Positions 43,905-51,495 of a DNA stretch of 64,000 nt are shown here, in pieces. The position numbers were made by a program, and so were the translations under genes. The notes beneath the pieces are model-generated. The model saw nothing but the letters and a program-made list of their open reading frames with translations. It was not told the DNA's origin and ran no database searches. Origin of the DNA: Halobacillus andaensis (GTDB lineage: Bacteria; Bacillota; Bacilli; Bacillales; Halobacillaceae); NCBI RefSeq assembly GCF_014636475.1, contig NZ_BMEL01000002.1:186001-250000 (forward strand), read 5' to 3'. The first letter of the stretch is position 1. Each line of letters starts with the position of its first letter.

Positions 43905-44543
43905 ATGTTAAACGAAAAAGGATTTGATTTGTGGGCGAATCACTATGATAAGACCGTCCAATTAAGTGAAGAAAATAACCAGTACCCTTTTGCGGGATAT
44001 AAACAAATTTTAACTGTCATTTATAACGAAGTCATGCAGCAAAACCAATCGACAATTTTGGATATTGGGTTTGGCACAGGTGTGTTAGCAGCAAAGCTTT
44101 ATGAGCATCATCACGAAATCATAGGAATCGATTTTTCAAGGCAAATGATTTCTATTGCTCAATCTAAGATGCCTGACGCTCAGTTGCTGGAATGGGATAT
44201 TTCAAAAGGTCTTCCTGCCGAAGTTCAATCGAAAGCCTTTGACTCGATCATTAGCACCTATGCTTTACATCATGTAAGAGATGAAGAAAAGGTACGCGTC
44301 ATTAAGCGTCTGCTTCCTTTGTTAAAGGAAAAAGGTAAAATTCTTATAGGTGATGTTGCTTTTCAATCACGTCAACAGCTAGAGGCGTGCAGGATGGACA
44401 ATATAGATGTTTGGGACGACGATGAGTTTTATTTTGTGGTGGAGGAATTGAAAAACATGTTAAAAGGCGTCTGCACGTGTGAGTTTCATCCGGTCTCTCA
44501 CTGCGGTGGTGTCATCGAATTGAGGAAAAGGGGGAACGATTAA
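43905..44543 (+). CDS. Class I SAM-dependent methyltransferase
   Basis: A 212-residue protein with the SAM-binding loop TILDIGFGTGVLAAKLYEH (about 47), the acidic IIGIDFS strand and SIISTYALHHV (about 115). GGAGGAG precedes ATG. Its stop overlaps the next start (TAATG). It resembles YrrT-like small-molecule methyltransferases. Substrate unknown. Confidence 0.83.
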   Translation: MLNEKGFDLWANHYDKTVQLSEENNQYPFAGYKQILTVIYNEVMQQNQSTILDIGFGTGVLAAKLYEHHHEIIGIDFSRQMISIAQSKMPDAQLLEWDISKGLPAEVQSKAFDSIISTYALHHVRDEEKVRVIKRLLPLLKEKGKILIGDVAFQSRQQLEACRMDNIDVWDDDEFYFVVEELKNMLKGVCTCEFHPVSHCGGVIELRKRGND

Positions 44544-44953
44544 TGGAAGCATGGAATTACATGAGAATTGCCCGTCCTACGAATAAACTTGAGGAGATGC
44601 GGACCTTTTACGAACAAGTGCTGAAGCTTGAGAAAATTGGTGAATTCAACCATAACGGCTATCACGGATTGCTGTTTGGTTTACCTGACCAAAACGTCCA
44701 TCTTGAGCTTCTGCAAAGTGAACATAAAATTACAGCAGAAGCTCCGTCAGAAGATCACTTGCTCGTTTTTTATTTAAACTCGATTGAACAAATTGAAGCG
44801 ATGCGCCAACAGTTTGAGAGCCATCATATATTTCCCGTCGCACCCATTAACCCCTATTGGAAGGACAAGGGCTATACGTTTGAAGACCCTGAAGGCTGGC
44901 GTGTTGTCTTTTGTATCGATATAAAAAAGTATAACCAGGGAGAAAGAATGTAA
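44543..44953 (+). CDS. VOC-superfamily protein, YycE-like
   Basis: A 136-residue glyoxalase-fold protein: NYMRIARPTNKLEEMRTFYEQVLKLE at the start, HGLLFGLPDQNVHLELL, and FEDPEGWRVVFC near the end. Translationally coupled to the methyltransferase. Metal ligands His and Glu are visible, but the reaction is unknown. Confidence 0.8.
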   Translation: MEAWNYMRIARPTNKLEEMRTFYEQVLKLEKIGEFNHNGYHGLLFGLPDQNVHLELLQSEHKITAEAPSEDHLLVFYLNSIEQIEAMRQQFESHHIFPVAPINPYWKDKGYTFEDPEGWRVVFCIDIKKYNQGERM

Positions 44954-45019
44954 TAAAAGCTGTAAAAGAGCCGGGGACATAAGTAAAGCCTTAATGTTAA
45001 AAAACTGAATCGTGTAATC

Positions 45020-45215
45020 GCAGCTCATTAGCGTCCCGCAGGAAAGCGCTCTTTGCTTTCCGAGGAAGTTACGTATAGAGGGTTTTTAGAAGTAGAGATG
45101 TGAACAAACGAATGAGTTCACACACAACCAGGTTAGCTGAGGCCGTGCCCGCGGCAAGCATCCACAGACAAGCGATTCATGAGATCCAACAACAAACGTT
45201 AACAGTCCTTATAGA
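45020..45215 (+). repeat. Intergenic repeat B, copy 2
   Basis: It shares CAGGAAAGCGCTCTTTGCTTTCC with copy 3 (as CAGGAAAGCG and TCTTTGCTTTCC) and GGTTAGCTGAGGCCGTGCCC, then CAACAACAAACG with copy 1. Mosaic order suggests partial decay. Confidence 0.65.
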
Positions 45216-45246
45216 TTAGAAAAGAATCTTCAGTGGCTTCCAGTGT

Positions 45247-45342
45247 TTTGACGGAGCGATGGTAAAACCATTTCTTGGCACATAAATAATCCGAACTGAT
45301 TTCAATAGAATCGTTCGGATTATATTATGCCTTCAGTTTTGT
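45247..45342 (-). repeat. Intergenic repeat A, copy 2
   Basis: Inverted relative to copy 1 (4251-4347). On the minus strand: ACAAAACTGAAG, the hairpin arms ATAATCCGAAC/GTTCGGATTAT with a nearly identical loop, then ATCGCTCCGTCAAAA. Confidence 0.7.
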
Positions 45343-45360
45343 ACCAGTCTCTTATTCCTT

Positions 45361-45672
45361 TTATGCCGCTTCCACCTCAGGCTCAGGGTCCCCTTTTGCT
45401 GCATCGATCATGAGAAAAGTAGCGGCAAGGATGTGCATGACCATGCCGACTCCTGGAATCCAGCCGATGGAGGAAGCAATAATCCCAAGAATGCTTCCTC
45501 TCGTGGGTCCCTTTGATTGCAGGGTTAGAATCAGAGTGACAATGTGTAAAGCGAGCATAACAGCTAATGGTATCCATAAAAGCGAGATAATAATGGCACC
45601 TCCAAGTATGGGGATGCCTAGTATAGCTTCAAGTCCGCCGGTTACCCACTTTAAGATTCGTGCTGCTGACAT
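45361..45672 (-). CDS. Small integral membrane protein
   Basis: A 103-residue protein with three hydrophobic helices (GIPILGGAIIISLLWIPLAV, MLALHIVTLILTL, VGMVMHILAATFLMI) and an acidic tail GDPEPEVEAA. ATG at 45672 has AAGGGGG upstream. Not recognised. Single gene. Confidence 0.65.
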   Translation of the reverse strand: MSAARILKWVTGGLEAILGIPILGGAIIISLLWIPLAVMLALHIVTLILTLQSKGPTRGSILGIIASSIGWIPGVGMVMHILAATFLMIDAAKGDPEPEVEAA

Positions 45673-45870
45673 TTGATTCCCCCTTGCTGTTGTTTTTAAA
45701 GCACGTTCAGAAAAACGCAATTTCAGCGTCTGCGGTTATTTTACCTCCTTAAAAAGTAGTCATGTCAATATACAAATTCTATTCGTCATCGCTCAAAATT
45801 ATGATGCTTCAGAAAGGTGTCGGGGAAGGTTTTGTTTTCGGTTTATAGGGGAGAAGGATAGGGAGGAGGT

Positions 45871-46358
45871 ATGTCGATGAATCATTACATGAAACGGGCC
45901 GTTGACTTAGCCATGAAGAATGTAAAAGAAGGGGGCCACCCATTTGGTGCGGCCACCCATTTGGTGCCGTTTTGGTTAAAAATGGGGAAGTCATTTCGGA
46001 GGGAGTCAATGAACTTCATAAAACGTATGATATCAGCGGCCATGCTGAATTAATAGCCATTCGAAATGCACAAACTCAACTGCAAACGCACGATCTATCG
46101 GGATGTCACATGTATGCAAGCGGACAGCCGTGTCCTATGTGCTTAACCGCCATGTATTTTTCTGGTATTCACAATGTCTATTTTGCCGAGTCGATCGACG
46201 ATGCAGAAGCCGTTGGTTTAGGGTTATCGAAGCAGGTGTATGAAGATTTGAAGAAACCAAATGAGCAGCGCTCTCTGGTAATGAAGCAAGTTCCTCTTGA
46301 GATATCCCAGCGCTCTGTGATGAAACTGTGGAAAGAAGGGGAAGAGCAGTCTCAATAG
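45871..46358 (+). pseudogene. Guanine/nucleoside deaminase broken by a tandem duplication
   Basis: The N-terminal part (NHYMKRAVDLAMKNVKEGGHPFGA) and the C-terminal part (VKNGEVISEGVNELHKTYDISGHAELIAIRNA ... ASGQPCPMCLTAMYF) are in different frames. The zinc motifs HAE and PCxxC of cytidine-deaminase-fold enzymes are intact. The break coincides with a 17-bp tandem duplication (45934-45967); removing one copy restores a reading frame of about 157 residues, typical of GuaD. GGGAGGAGG precedes the start. The lesion looks recent, because both halves are otherwise uncorrupted. Confidence 0.88.
45934..45967 (+). repeat. 17-bp perfect tandem duplication
   Basis: GGCCACCCATTTGGTGC occurs twice in direct succession (45934-45950, 45951-45967). 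Seventeen is not a multiple of three, so it shifts the frame of the deaminase gene. Confidence 0.97.
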
Positions 46359-46378
46359 TCTCTTCCCCTTCTTTTTTT
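46335..46378. terminator. Bidirectional terminator
   Basis: GAAGGGGAAGAG/CTCTTCCCCTTC arms and seven T residues, overlapping the end of the deaminase gene. Confidence 0.85.
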
Positions 46379-46379
46379 G

Positions 46380-48050
46380 TTATTGGTACTGAATTGTTTT
46401 TGCTACGTCTTTGCCAAATTGGTACGTTTTAAATCCCCCTGATAAGTTGGCGGCTTCAAATCCATGATGAGTCAGAATCTGGGTGGCCAGGTACCCTCGT
46501 AAGCCGACCTGGCAGTTAATATAAATCGTTTTGTCCTTTGGAATTTCGTCTAAACGATCTCTTAGTTCACCGAGTGGGATAGGAACAGAGCCTTCGATTT
46601 TCCCTATTTCTCTTTCTTCAGGTTCCCTAACGTCAATTAAATAGCCTCCATTCTCTACAATTTCATCAATCTCATCGTGATGAACGATACGTAATTCCCC
46701 ACTTGCCACATTCGATGCGACATAGCCAGCCATATTCACTGGATCTTTAGCTGAAGAATAAGGAGGAGCATATGCCAATTCCAGGTCAGCGAGATCCCAA
46801 ACTTTTAACTGGCCTTTAATCGCTGTCGCTATGACGTCTATACGTTTTTCTACCCCTTTATAGCCTATAGCTTGAGCTCCTAATATCTCACCGGTTTGAG
46901 GGTCAAAAAGCAGTTTCAACGCTAATGCGCTTCCTCCAGGGTAGTAAGCGGCATTTGAAGCTGGGTGCACGTGAATGGTTTCATACGATTTTCCAAGTCT
47001 TTTTAATAACTTTTCATTATTTCCGGTCGCAGCAACGGTTAACTTAAACACTTTGGCTACAGATGTTCCAAGGGTTCCTCGATAAGCAGCCGGTTTCCCA
47101 TGGATGTGGTCAGCGACGAGTCTGCCCTGGCGGTTTGCTGGCCAGGCAAGAGGTACCATCGTTGGCGTTTGTTGAATGTAGTCTTTTACTTCAATCGCAT
47201 CTCCAATTGCATAAATCGATTCATCATTGGTTTGTAAATGCTCATTAACGATAATGCCGCCTCGTTCTCCAACGGATAGACCGGCTTCGCTTGCTAATTC
47301 ATTCTCTGGACGCACACCAATGGATAAAATCGTTACATCACTTTGAAGCTCTTTCCCACTTTGAAGAACAATTTCTCTTCCTTTATTTTTAAAAGCTGTC
47401 ACACCATCATTTAAGATGAGGTCTACACCTTCCGTTTTTAATTCTTTATGAACCATGGCAGCCATTTCTGGATCTAAAGGAGCCATCACTTGTTCTCCAA
47501 GCTCAACAAGCTGAACGCTAATCCCTCGATGGGCCAGGTTCTCAGCCATTTCTAACCCAATAAATCCTCCTCCGACGATGACAGCTCGTGACGGGTGATT
47601 GTGATCGACCCAATCTTTGATACGATCGGTATCCGGAACAGATCGTAAGGTGAAAAGATTTTCAGCTTCATTAATTCCAGGTATTGGCGGAACGATGGGA
47701 CGTGCGCCAGGAGATAGGATCAGCGTGTCGTAATCCTGTTCATAGGTTTGGCCTGTTTTAACCTCCTTAATCGTAACGGTCTTACGATCACGATTGATCG
47801 ATAGGGCTTCGCTGAAGTTGCGAATATCTAAATTGAATTTTTTAGACATTCCTTCAACCGTCTGGACAAACAGAGACTCACGATTTGTAATAATCCCGCC
47901 GATGTAATAAGGAAGACCGCAATTCGCAAAAGAGACATGCTCTCCTTTTTCAATAAGAATGATATCATTGCTTTCACTTAGTCGACGAAGTCTCGCAGCA
48001 GCGGTTGCTCCTCCTGCAACGCCGCCTATAATAACAATTTTTTTGTTCAT
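46380..48050 (-). CDS. CoA-disulfide reductase fused to rhodanese (CoADR-RHD)
   Basis: A 556-residue flavoenzyme. FAD motif GGVAGGATAAARLRRL at the start, active-site Cys44 in SFANCGLPYYIGG, NAD(P)H motif VGGGFIGLEMAENL near 160, and a C-terminal rhodanese (about 460-550) with active-site Cys in NCQVGLRG. Such fusions reduce CoA disulfides, persulfides or polysulfides. The upstream palindrome resembles sites of the persulfide sensor CstR. Single gene, own promoter. Confidence 0.93.
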   Translation of the reverse strand: MNKKIVIIGGVAGGATAAARLRRLSESNDIILIEKGEHVSFANCGLPYYIGGIITNRESLFVQTVEGMSKKFNLDIRNFSEALSINRDRKTVTIKEVKTGQTYEQDYDTLILSPGARPIVPPIPGINEAENLFTLRSVPDTDRIKDWVDHNHPSRAVIVGGGFIGLEMAENLAHRGISVQLVELGEQVMAPLDPEMAAMVHKELKTEGVDLILNDGVTAFKNKGREIVLQSGKELQSDVTILSIGVRPENELASEAGLSVGERGGIIVNEHLQTNDESIYAIGDAIEVKDYIQQTPTMVPLAWPANRQGRLVADHIHGKPAAYRGTLGTSVAKVFKLTVAATGNNEKLLKRLGKSYETIHVHPASNAAYYPGGSALALKLLFDPQTGEILGAQAIGYKGVEKRIDVIATAIKGQLKVWDLADLELAYAPPYSSAKDPVNMAGYVASNVASGELRIVHHDEIDEIVENGGYLIDVREPEEREIGKIEGSVPIPLGELRDRLDEIPKDKTIYINCQVGLRGYLATQILTHHGFEAANLSGGFKTYQFGKDVAKTIQYQ

Positions 48051-48109
48051 TATTATCCCTCACTTCAAAAATAGTATTGTTCAGTGTTTCACAAGTTGTT
48101 GATACGTTT

Positions 48110-48138
48110 AGTATATGCTTTATTTCTTTCAAATGCAA
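48110..48138 (-). promoter_or_regulatory. Promoter of the CoADR-RHD gene
   Basis: On the minus strand TTGCAT (48133-48138), 17 bases, TATACT (48110-48115). Confidence 0.7.
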
Positions 48139-48158
48139 TATACCCTATGGTGTATATT
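48137..48158 (-). promoter_or_regulatory. CstR-like operator
   Basis: AATATACCCTATGGTGTATA and two more bases form an inverted repeat (9 of 11 pairs) touching the -35. ATACCC...GTAT sites are typical for CsoR/CstR repressors, and CstR controls CoADR-RHD genes in other Firmicutes. No cstR gene is in the window. Confidence 0.55.
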
Positions 48159-48232
48159 TTGTGACAATTTAAATGAAGCAGAAGAATGGCATGATAAAAT
48201 AAACAAACATCATTTCATAAGGAGGATTAAAG

Positions 48233-48730
48233 ATGAGAGCAGAAGAGTATATTAAACAACTGCAACTTGAACCTCATCCAGAAGGAGGTTTTTATAAACC
48301 AACTTATGCGTTGGAGCTGTCGGCATCATTTGAGCACGGTAAACGTCAGCTTTACACGAGTATCTATTTTTTATTGCGGTCGGAGGATGTTTCACACTTT
48401 CATCGATTGCAGTCGGACGAGCTTTGGTATTTTCACGCCGGAAGCTCATTAACCGTTCACATGATTACCCCGAGCGGGGAGTATGAGGAGGTAACGTTAG
48501 GGTTACAAGTGGATCAAGGCGAAGTTCCTCAGTTGGTTGTTCCCAAGCATACGATCTTTGGATCCTCAGTGAAAGATCAAGATACATTTGCGTTAGTAGG
48601 GTGTATGGTATCGCCAGGATTTGATTTTGCAGACTTTGAATTGTTTTCGCAGGATGAACTTCTAGACAGCTATCCTCAGCATGAAGAAGTCATAATAAAA
48701 CTTGCGTATAAGGAAAAAGGGCAGCCCTAG
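48233..48730 (+). CDS. Cupin protein, DUF985 family
   Basis: A 165-residue beta-barrel protein. LEPHPEGGFYKPTY is the family signature; SHFHRLQSDELWYFHAGSSL carries the cupin metal ligands (His, His, Glu). Some relatives are sugar epimerase-like, but no reaction is assigned. AAGGAGG precedes ATG. A hairpin overlaps the stop. Confidence 0.88.
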   Translation: MRAEEYIKQLQLEPHPEGGFYKPTYALELSASFEHGKRQLYTSIYFLLRSEDVSHFHRLQSDELWYFHAGSSLTVHMITPSGEYEEVTLGLQVDQGEVPQLVVPKHTIFGSSVKDQDTFALVGCMVSPGFDFADFELFSQDELLDSYPQHEEVIIKLAYKEKGQP

Positions 48731-48741
48731 AGGCTGCCCGC
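48718..48741. terminator. Hairpin after the cupin gene
   Basis: GGGCAGCC-CTAGA-GGCTGCCC at the cupin stop codon. Lacks a T tract, so termination is less certain. Confidence 0.55.
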
Positions 48742-49260
48742 TATTGAGGAAACTGCGGAAAATCCCTGCGCACTTTTTTGTAAAAGTTCTCCTTTCGTAT
48801 TGCTCCTATCTGTGAATTCATATAATAGGGTATCTTTGTGATAAAACTGAACAGCTTTAAGCCATTGCCGCTCCTTCTAAAACATTTTTGCATTTTTAAA
48901 AAGATGTTCCTCCATGTTTTCCACCATTCTATAAAACTACAAAAATAAATCCTTTTTCCATGTTCTCACTCTCTTGAAATTATTCTGCTTATCTTCATTA
49001 AAACCCTTTCATCTCCATATGCTATCATCCTCTAAAATTGTGAAGGATTGGGTCTTGATTTTAGAATAGGAATCGGTTTAAAATGGTCCGTGGCCTAGAA
49101 CAATCCGGTATTTTTTAAAATAAATTTCTACTTATGTAATGGCTTGGCTATGAGGTGAATATAGTAGATTAATCCATCAAATGGTACAAAGATCAGCCGG
49201 AATAGTTAGAGGACCCTCTGCATCATGCAGGAAGGGAAGACTATAAAAAGGAGCGAAACC
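48731..49260. other. 530-base gene-free stretch
   Basis: I see no coding frame with a ribosome site, no repeat of the families named here and no recognisable RNA. The stretch is AT-rich. The promoter of the biotinyl-like gene must lie in its last part but is not obvious. Confidence 0.5.
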
Positions 49261-49515
49261 ATGAAAGAAGTACTCGAAACGGTGTACAGTCCTTGCTACG
49301 GATCGATTAAGGAAGTTTTTGTTAATGACGAAGCCTATGTTTATGAATGGGAACCGTTGTTTTTAATCGAAACAGAAGATAAGAAAGTCGTGGAAGTATG
49401 TGTGGGCGTAAGCGGCACGATTACTCACGTCGATATGACGCCTGGACAAGAAGTCACACCTGAATCTGTGCTAACTGTTTTAAAGGACGATCTGCTAATC
49501 ACAGGCAGTGATTGA
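49261..49515 (+). CDS. Biotinyl/lipoyl-domain-like small protein
   Basis: An 84-residue single-domain protein of the biotinyl/lipoyl fold: VYSPCYGSIKEVFVNDEAYVYEWEPLFLIETED, then GVSGTITHVDMTPGQEVTPESVLTVL. The lysine that carries biotin or lipoate in the EAMKM/DK hairpin is not in its usual context, so modification is doubtful. ATG at 49261 has AAAAGGAG upstream. Role unknown. Confidence 0.7.
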   Translation: MKEVLETVYSPCYGSIKEVFVNDEAYVYEWEPLFLIETEDKKVVEVCVGVSGTITHVDMTPGQEVTPESVLTVLKDDLLITGSD

Positions 49516-49529
49516 TTTATAGATAATAT

Positions 49530-49572
49530 AAGCCTTAATTTTGGACGTGTTTGTCTAAAATTAAGGCTTTTT
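49530..49572. terminator. Intrinsic terminator
   Basis: AAGCCTTAATTTT/AAAATTAAGGCTT arms followed by T residues, after the biotinyl-like gene. Confidence 0.88.
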
Positions 49573-49621
49573 ATTGTCTAAGAAATTATAAAATACCAAG
49601 CTGTGGATATATGTTTAAGAT

Positions 49622-49745
49622 AGCGACATCCAGCTCCAGCGCCCCAGACACTCGCGTCATAAGCAATCCGCCCTGCGGAAGGGAAGGACGCCTTCCTCCG
49701 GCCGTTTTGCTTATGCGTTTCGTGTCTATCAGGGCGCTTTAAGCC
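49622..49745. repeat. Palindromic intergenic repeat C
   Basis: About 120 bp that fold on themselves: AGCGCCC...AGACAC...ATAAGCA on the left and TGCTTAT...GTGTCT...GGGCGCT on the right, with an inner GGAAGG/CCTTCC stem. A fragment of its left edge is at 37678. This type, opening with GACATCCAGCTCCAGCGCC, is widespread in Bacillaceae intergenic DNA. Confidence 0.7.
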
Positions 49746-49764
49746 TTTGTTCTTTTGGGTCATG

Positions 49765-50034
49765 TTATTCACTCATGGCTTTGCTTTGTTGTAAGAGCTT
49801 AGATTCTCCCTTTTCCCACTCTTCCACCTGTTCAATGGCTTCATCAGGTAAAAAGCCCTGCCCCACTAAAACCCCCGATAAAATGAATTCTTGAAATAAA
49901 TGAGTTAAGTTAATCCCTTCTTCTACTTCGTCCAGCGCGCGGTCAACTAACGGTTGAATATAAGCAACCCATTGATCAGGCAGACTTTCTTGCTGTCTGA
50001 ACATAGATGGATGAAACGATTGGTAATGGTTCAC
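49765..50034 (-). CDS. Uncharacterised small protein
   Basis: An 89-residue soluble, mostly helical acidic protein (VAYIQPLVDRALDEVEEGINLTHLFQEFILSGVLVGQGFLPDEAIEQVEEWE). GTG start with AAAGGATG upstream. It lies 23 bases after a small Cys/Tyr-rich protein gene and is probably in the same transcript. Not recognised. Confidence 0.6.
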   Translation of the reverse strand: MNHYQSFHPSMFRQQESLPDQWVAYIQPLVDRALDEVEEGINLTHLFQEFILSGVLVGQGFLPDEAIEQVEEWEKGESKLLQQSKAMSE

Positions 50035-50057
50035 TGTGGTTCATCCTTTCTGTTTCA

Positions 50058-50267
50058 TTAGTTCCCCATGCAGCCATGGATGCAATTTCTCCATTGAATG
50101 GTGCCGGGTCTATACCCTAATCGAAAGCACCGGTCTTTACAGGACTGCAGATCCTGGTAATAAGGCTGAAAAGATGGGGTGCCGGCTGAATTCTGGCTAT
50201 AGAATGGAGGAGTTGGCTGATGATTATAGTAACTGGGGTGGCCGTTCCACCAGTAAGGATTATACAT
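50058..50267 (-). CDS. Small Tyr/Pro-rich protein with twin CX3C motif
   Basis: A 69-residue protein. Residues 1-40 are rich in Tyr, Pro, Asn and Gln, as in some spore-coat proteins. The C-terminal part has CKDRC, 14 residues, then CIHGC, a CX3C-X14-CX3C pattern that could form a disulfide-locked helical hairpin or bind metal. AAGGAG lies upstream of ATG. No family recognised; a spore or envelope role is a guess. Confidence 0.6.
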   Translation of the reverse strand: MYNPYWWNGHPSYYNHQPTPPFYSQNSAGTPSFQPYYQDLQSCKDRCFRLGYRPGTIQWRNCIHGCMGN

Positions 50268-50375
50268 AAAATCACACTCCTTGGATGTGTTTCCTTGAGT
50301 AGTGTATGGGTGTTTTCTTTAGTTGTTGAGCCCAATTGGTAAGAGGTTTACCTAAAAATGATTGAAAATTAAAGG

Positions 50376-50404
50376 TTGACAACATAATGAAAGCGCTTTA
50401 CTAT
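50376..50404 (+). promoter_or_regulatory. rbs operon promoter
   Basis: TTGACA, 17-base spacer, TACTAT. The cre box lies in the spacer and the first RbsR operator starts at the expected +1. Confidence 0.85.
50388..50401 (+). promoter_or_regulatory. cre box in the rbs promoter
   Basis: TGAAAGCGCTTTAC overlaps the promoter spacer and -10, so CcpA binding would block RNA polymerase when glucose is present. Confidence 0.8.
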
Positions 50405-50424
50405 ATGTGTAACGGGTTACACAT
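50405..50424 (+). promoter_or_regulatory. RbsR operator 1
   Basis: ATGTGTAACGGGTTACACAT, a palindrome around GG, directly after the -10. Confidence 0.85.
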
Positions 50425-50452
50425 AGCAAGAACTTATATTTTTTTGATCAGT

Positions 50453-50470
50453 ATGTAACGGGTTACACAT
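50453..50470 (+). promoter_or_regulatory. RbsR operator 2
   Basis: ATGTAACGGGTTACACAT shares the 14-base core TGTAACGGGTTACA with operator 1, 46 bases apart. Two LacI-type sites allow looping or cooperative binding. Confidence 0.85.
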
Positions 50471-50499
50471 GTATGAAAACAGGGAAGTGATTGGCCGAA

Positions 50500-51495
50500 A
50501 TGTCCACGATTAGAGATGTAGCAAAGTTAGCTGAAGTTTCAGTCGCGACGGTTTCCCGTGTACTTAATGGAAATGGTTATGTGCGGAGTGATACAAAAGA
50601 AAGAGTTGCAGCGGCAATTAAGCAACTGAACTATCGCCCCAATGATGTAGCGCGCAGTTTGTTTAAAGGCCGCTCGAAGATGATTGCTTTGTTTGTGCCG
50701 GATATTATGAACCCTTTCTTCCCGGAGCTGGCACGTGCAGTAGAAGACATGACGAAACAACAAGGGTTTACCTTTGTTTTATGTAATACAGATGATGACC
50801 TTACGAAAGAAATGGCTTATTTAGACGCATTAAAACAAAAATCTGTTGATGGGATCATTATTGTTTCAAGTACGATGACGGCAGAATACATTGAAAGCTT
50901 TGATATTCCTGCTGTGGCGTTGGACCGTATTATACATTCAAATATTTCATCAGTAACCGTAAATAATCGGGAAGGAGCCAAAGAAGCCGTTCAGTATTTA
51001 AAGGACATCGGCTGTCAAAGGATCGCTCATGTGGCGGGGCCCGAGCATGTAAGTAACGCAAAGCAGCGCTTAAAAGGTTACTTAGATGTAGTGGAAAAGG
51101 AAGAATGGTTTTCCTCTGCGTTTATTGAACAGGGAGAGTATCATTTCGAAGGTGCAAAAAAAGCGACGGAAGCCCTTTTAACAAAATTCCCTGAAATTGA
51201 TGGGTTATTTGTGGCCAATGACTTAATGGGAGTAGGAGCAATCAAGGGTGCAGAGTCTTTAGGGATCTCCGTTCCTGACCAGCTTTCGATTATTTCGTTT
51301 GATGGAATCAAGCTTGGTGAGACCACTTCACCCGCATTAACGACCATGGCTCAGCCTATTTATAAAATTGGGGCACGTGCTGCAGAAATACTTATCCACC
51401 AGGTGGAACAAAATGAATCTAAAACGTTAGTCGAAGAATTTTCCGTGAAGCTTATTGAACGAGATTCGACTCGGAAAAAGGGGGAGAATCAGTAA
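50500..51495 (+). CDS. rbsR: Ribose operon repressor RbsR (LacI family)
   Basis: A 331-residue repressor. N-terminal HTH and hinge (STIRDVAKLAEVSVATVSRVLNGNGYV ... YRPNDVARSL), then a periplasmic-binding-like ribose domain (about 60-330). ATG at 50500 has GGGAAGTG upstream. First gene of the rbs operon, with two operators in its own promoter, and it overlaps the rbsK start by one base. Confidence 0.94.
   Translation: MSTIRDVAKLAEVSVATVSRVLNGNGYVRSDTKERVAAAIKQLNYRPNDVARSLFKGRSKMIALFVPDIMNPFFPELARAVEDMTKQQGFTFVLCNTDDDLTKEMAYLDALKQKSVDGIIIVSSTMTAEYIESFDIPAVALDRIIHSNISSVTVNNREGAKEAVQYLKDIGCQRIAHVAGPEHVSNAKQRLKGYLDVVEKEEWFSSAFIEQGEYHFEGAKKATEALLTKFPEIDGLFVANDLMGVGAIKGAESLGISVPDQLSIISFDGIKLGETTSPALTTMAQPIYKIGARAAEILIHQVEQNESKTLVEEFSVKLIERDSTRKKGENQ

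Larger units (their letters stand above)
44954..45360. other. Gene-free stretch filled by repeats
   Basis: It holds repeat B copy 2 and repeat A copy 2 side by side. No gene is visible. The A hairpin may terminate both flanking convergent genes. Confidence 0.65.
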
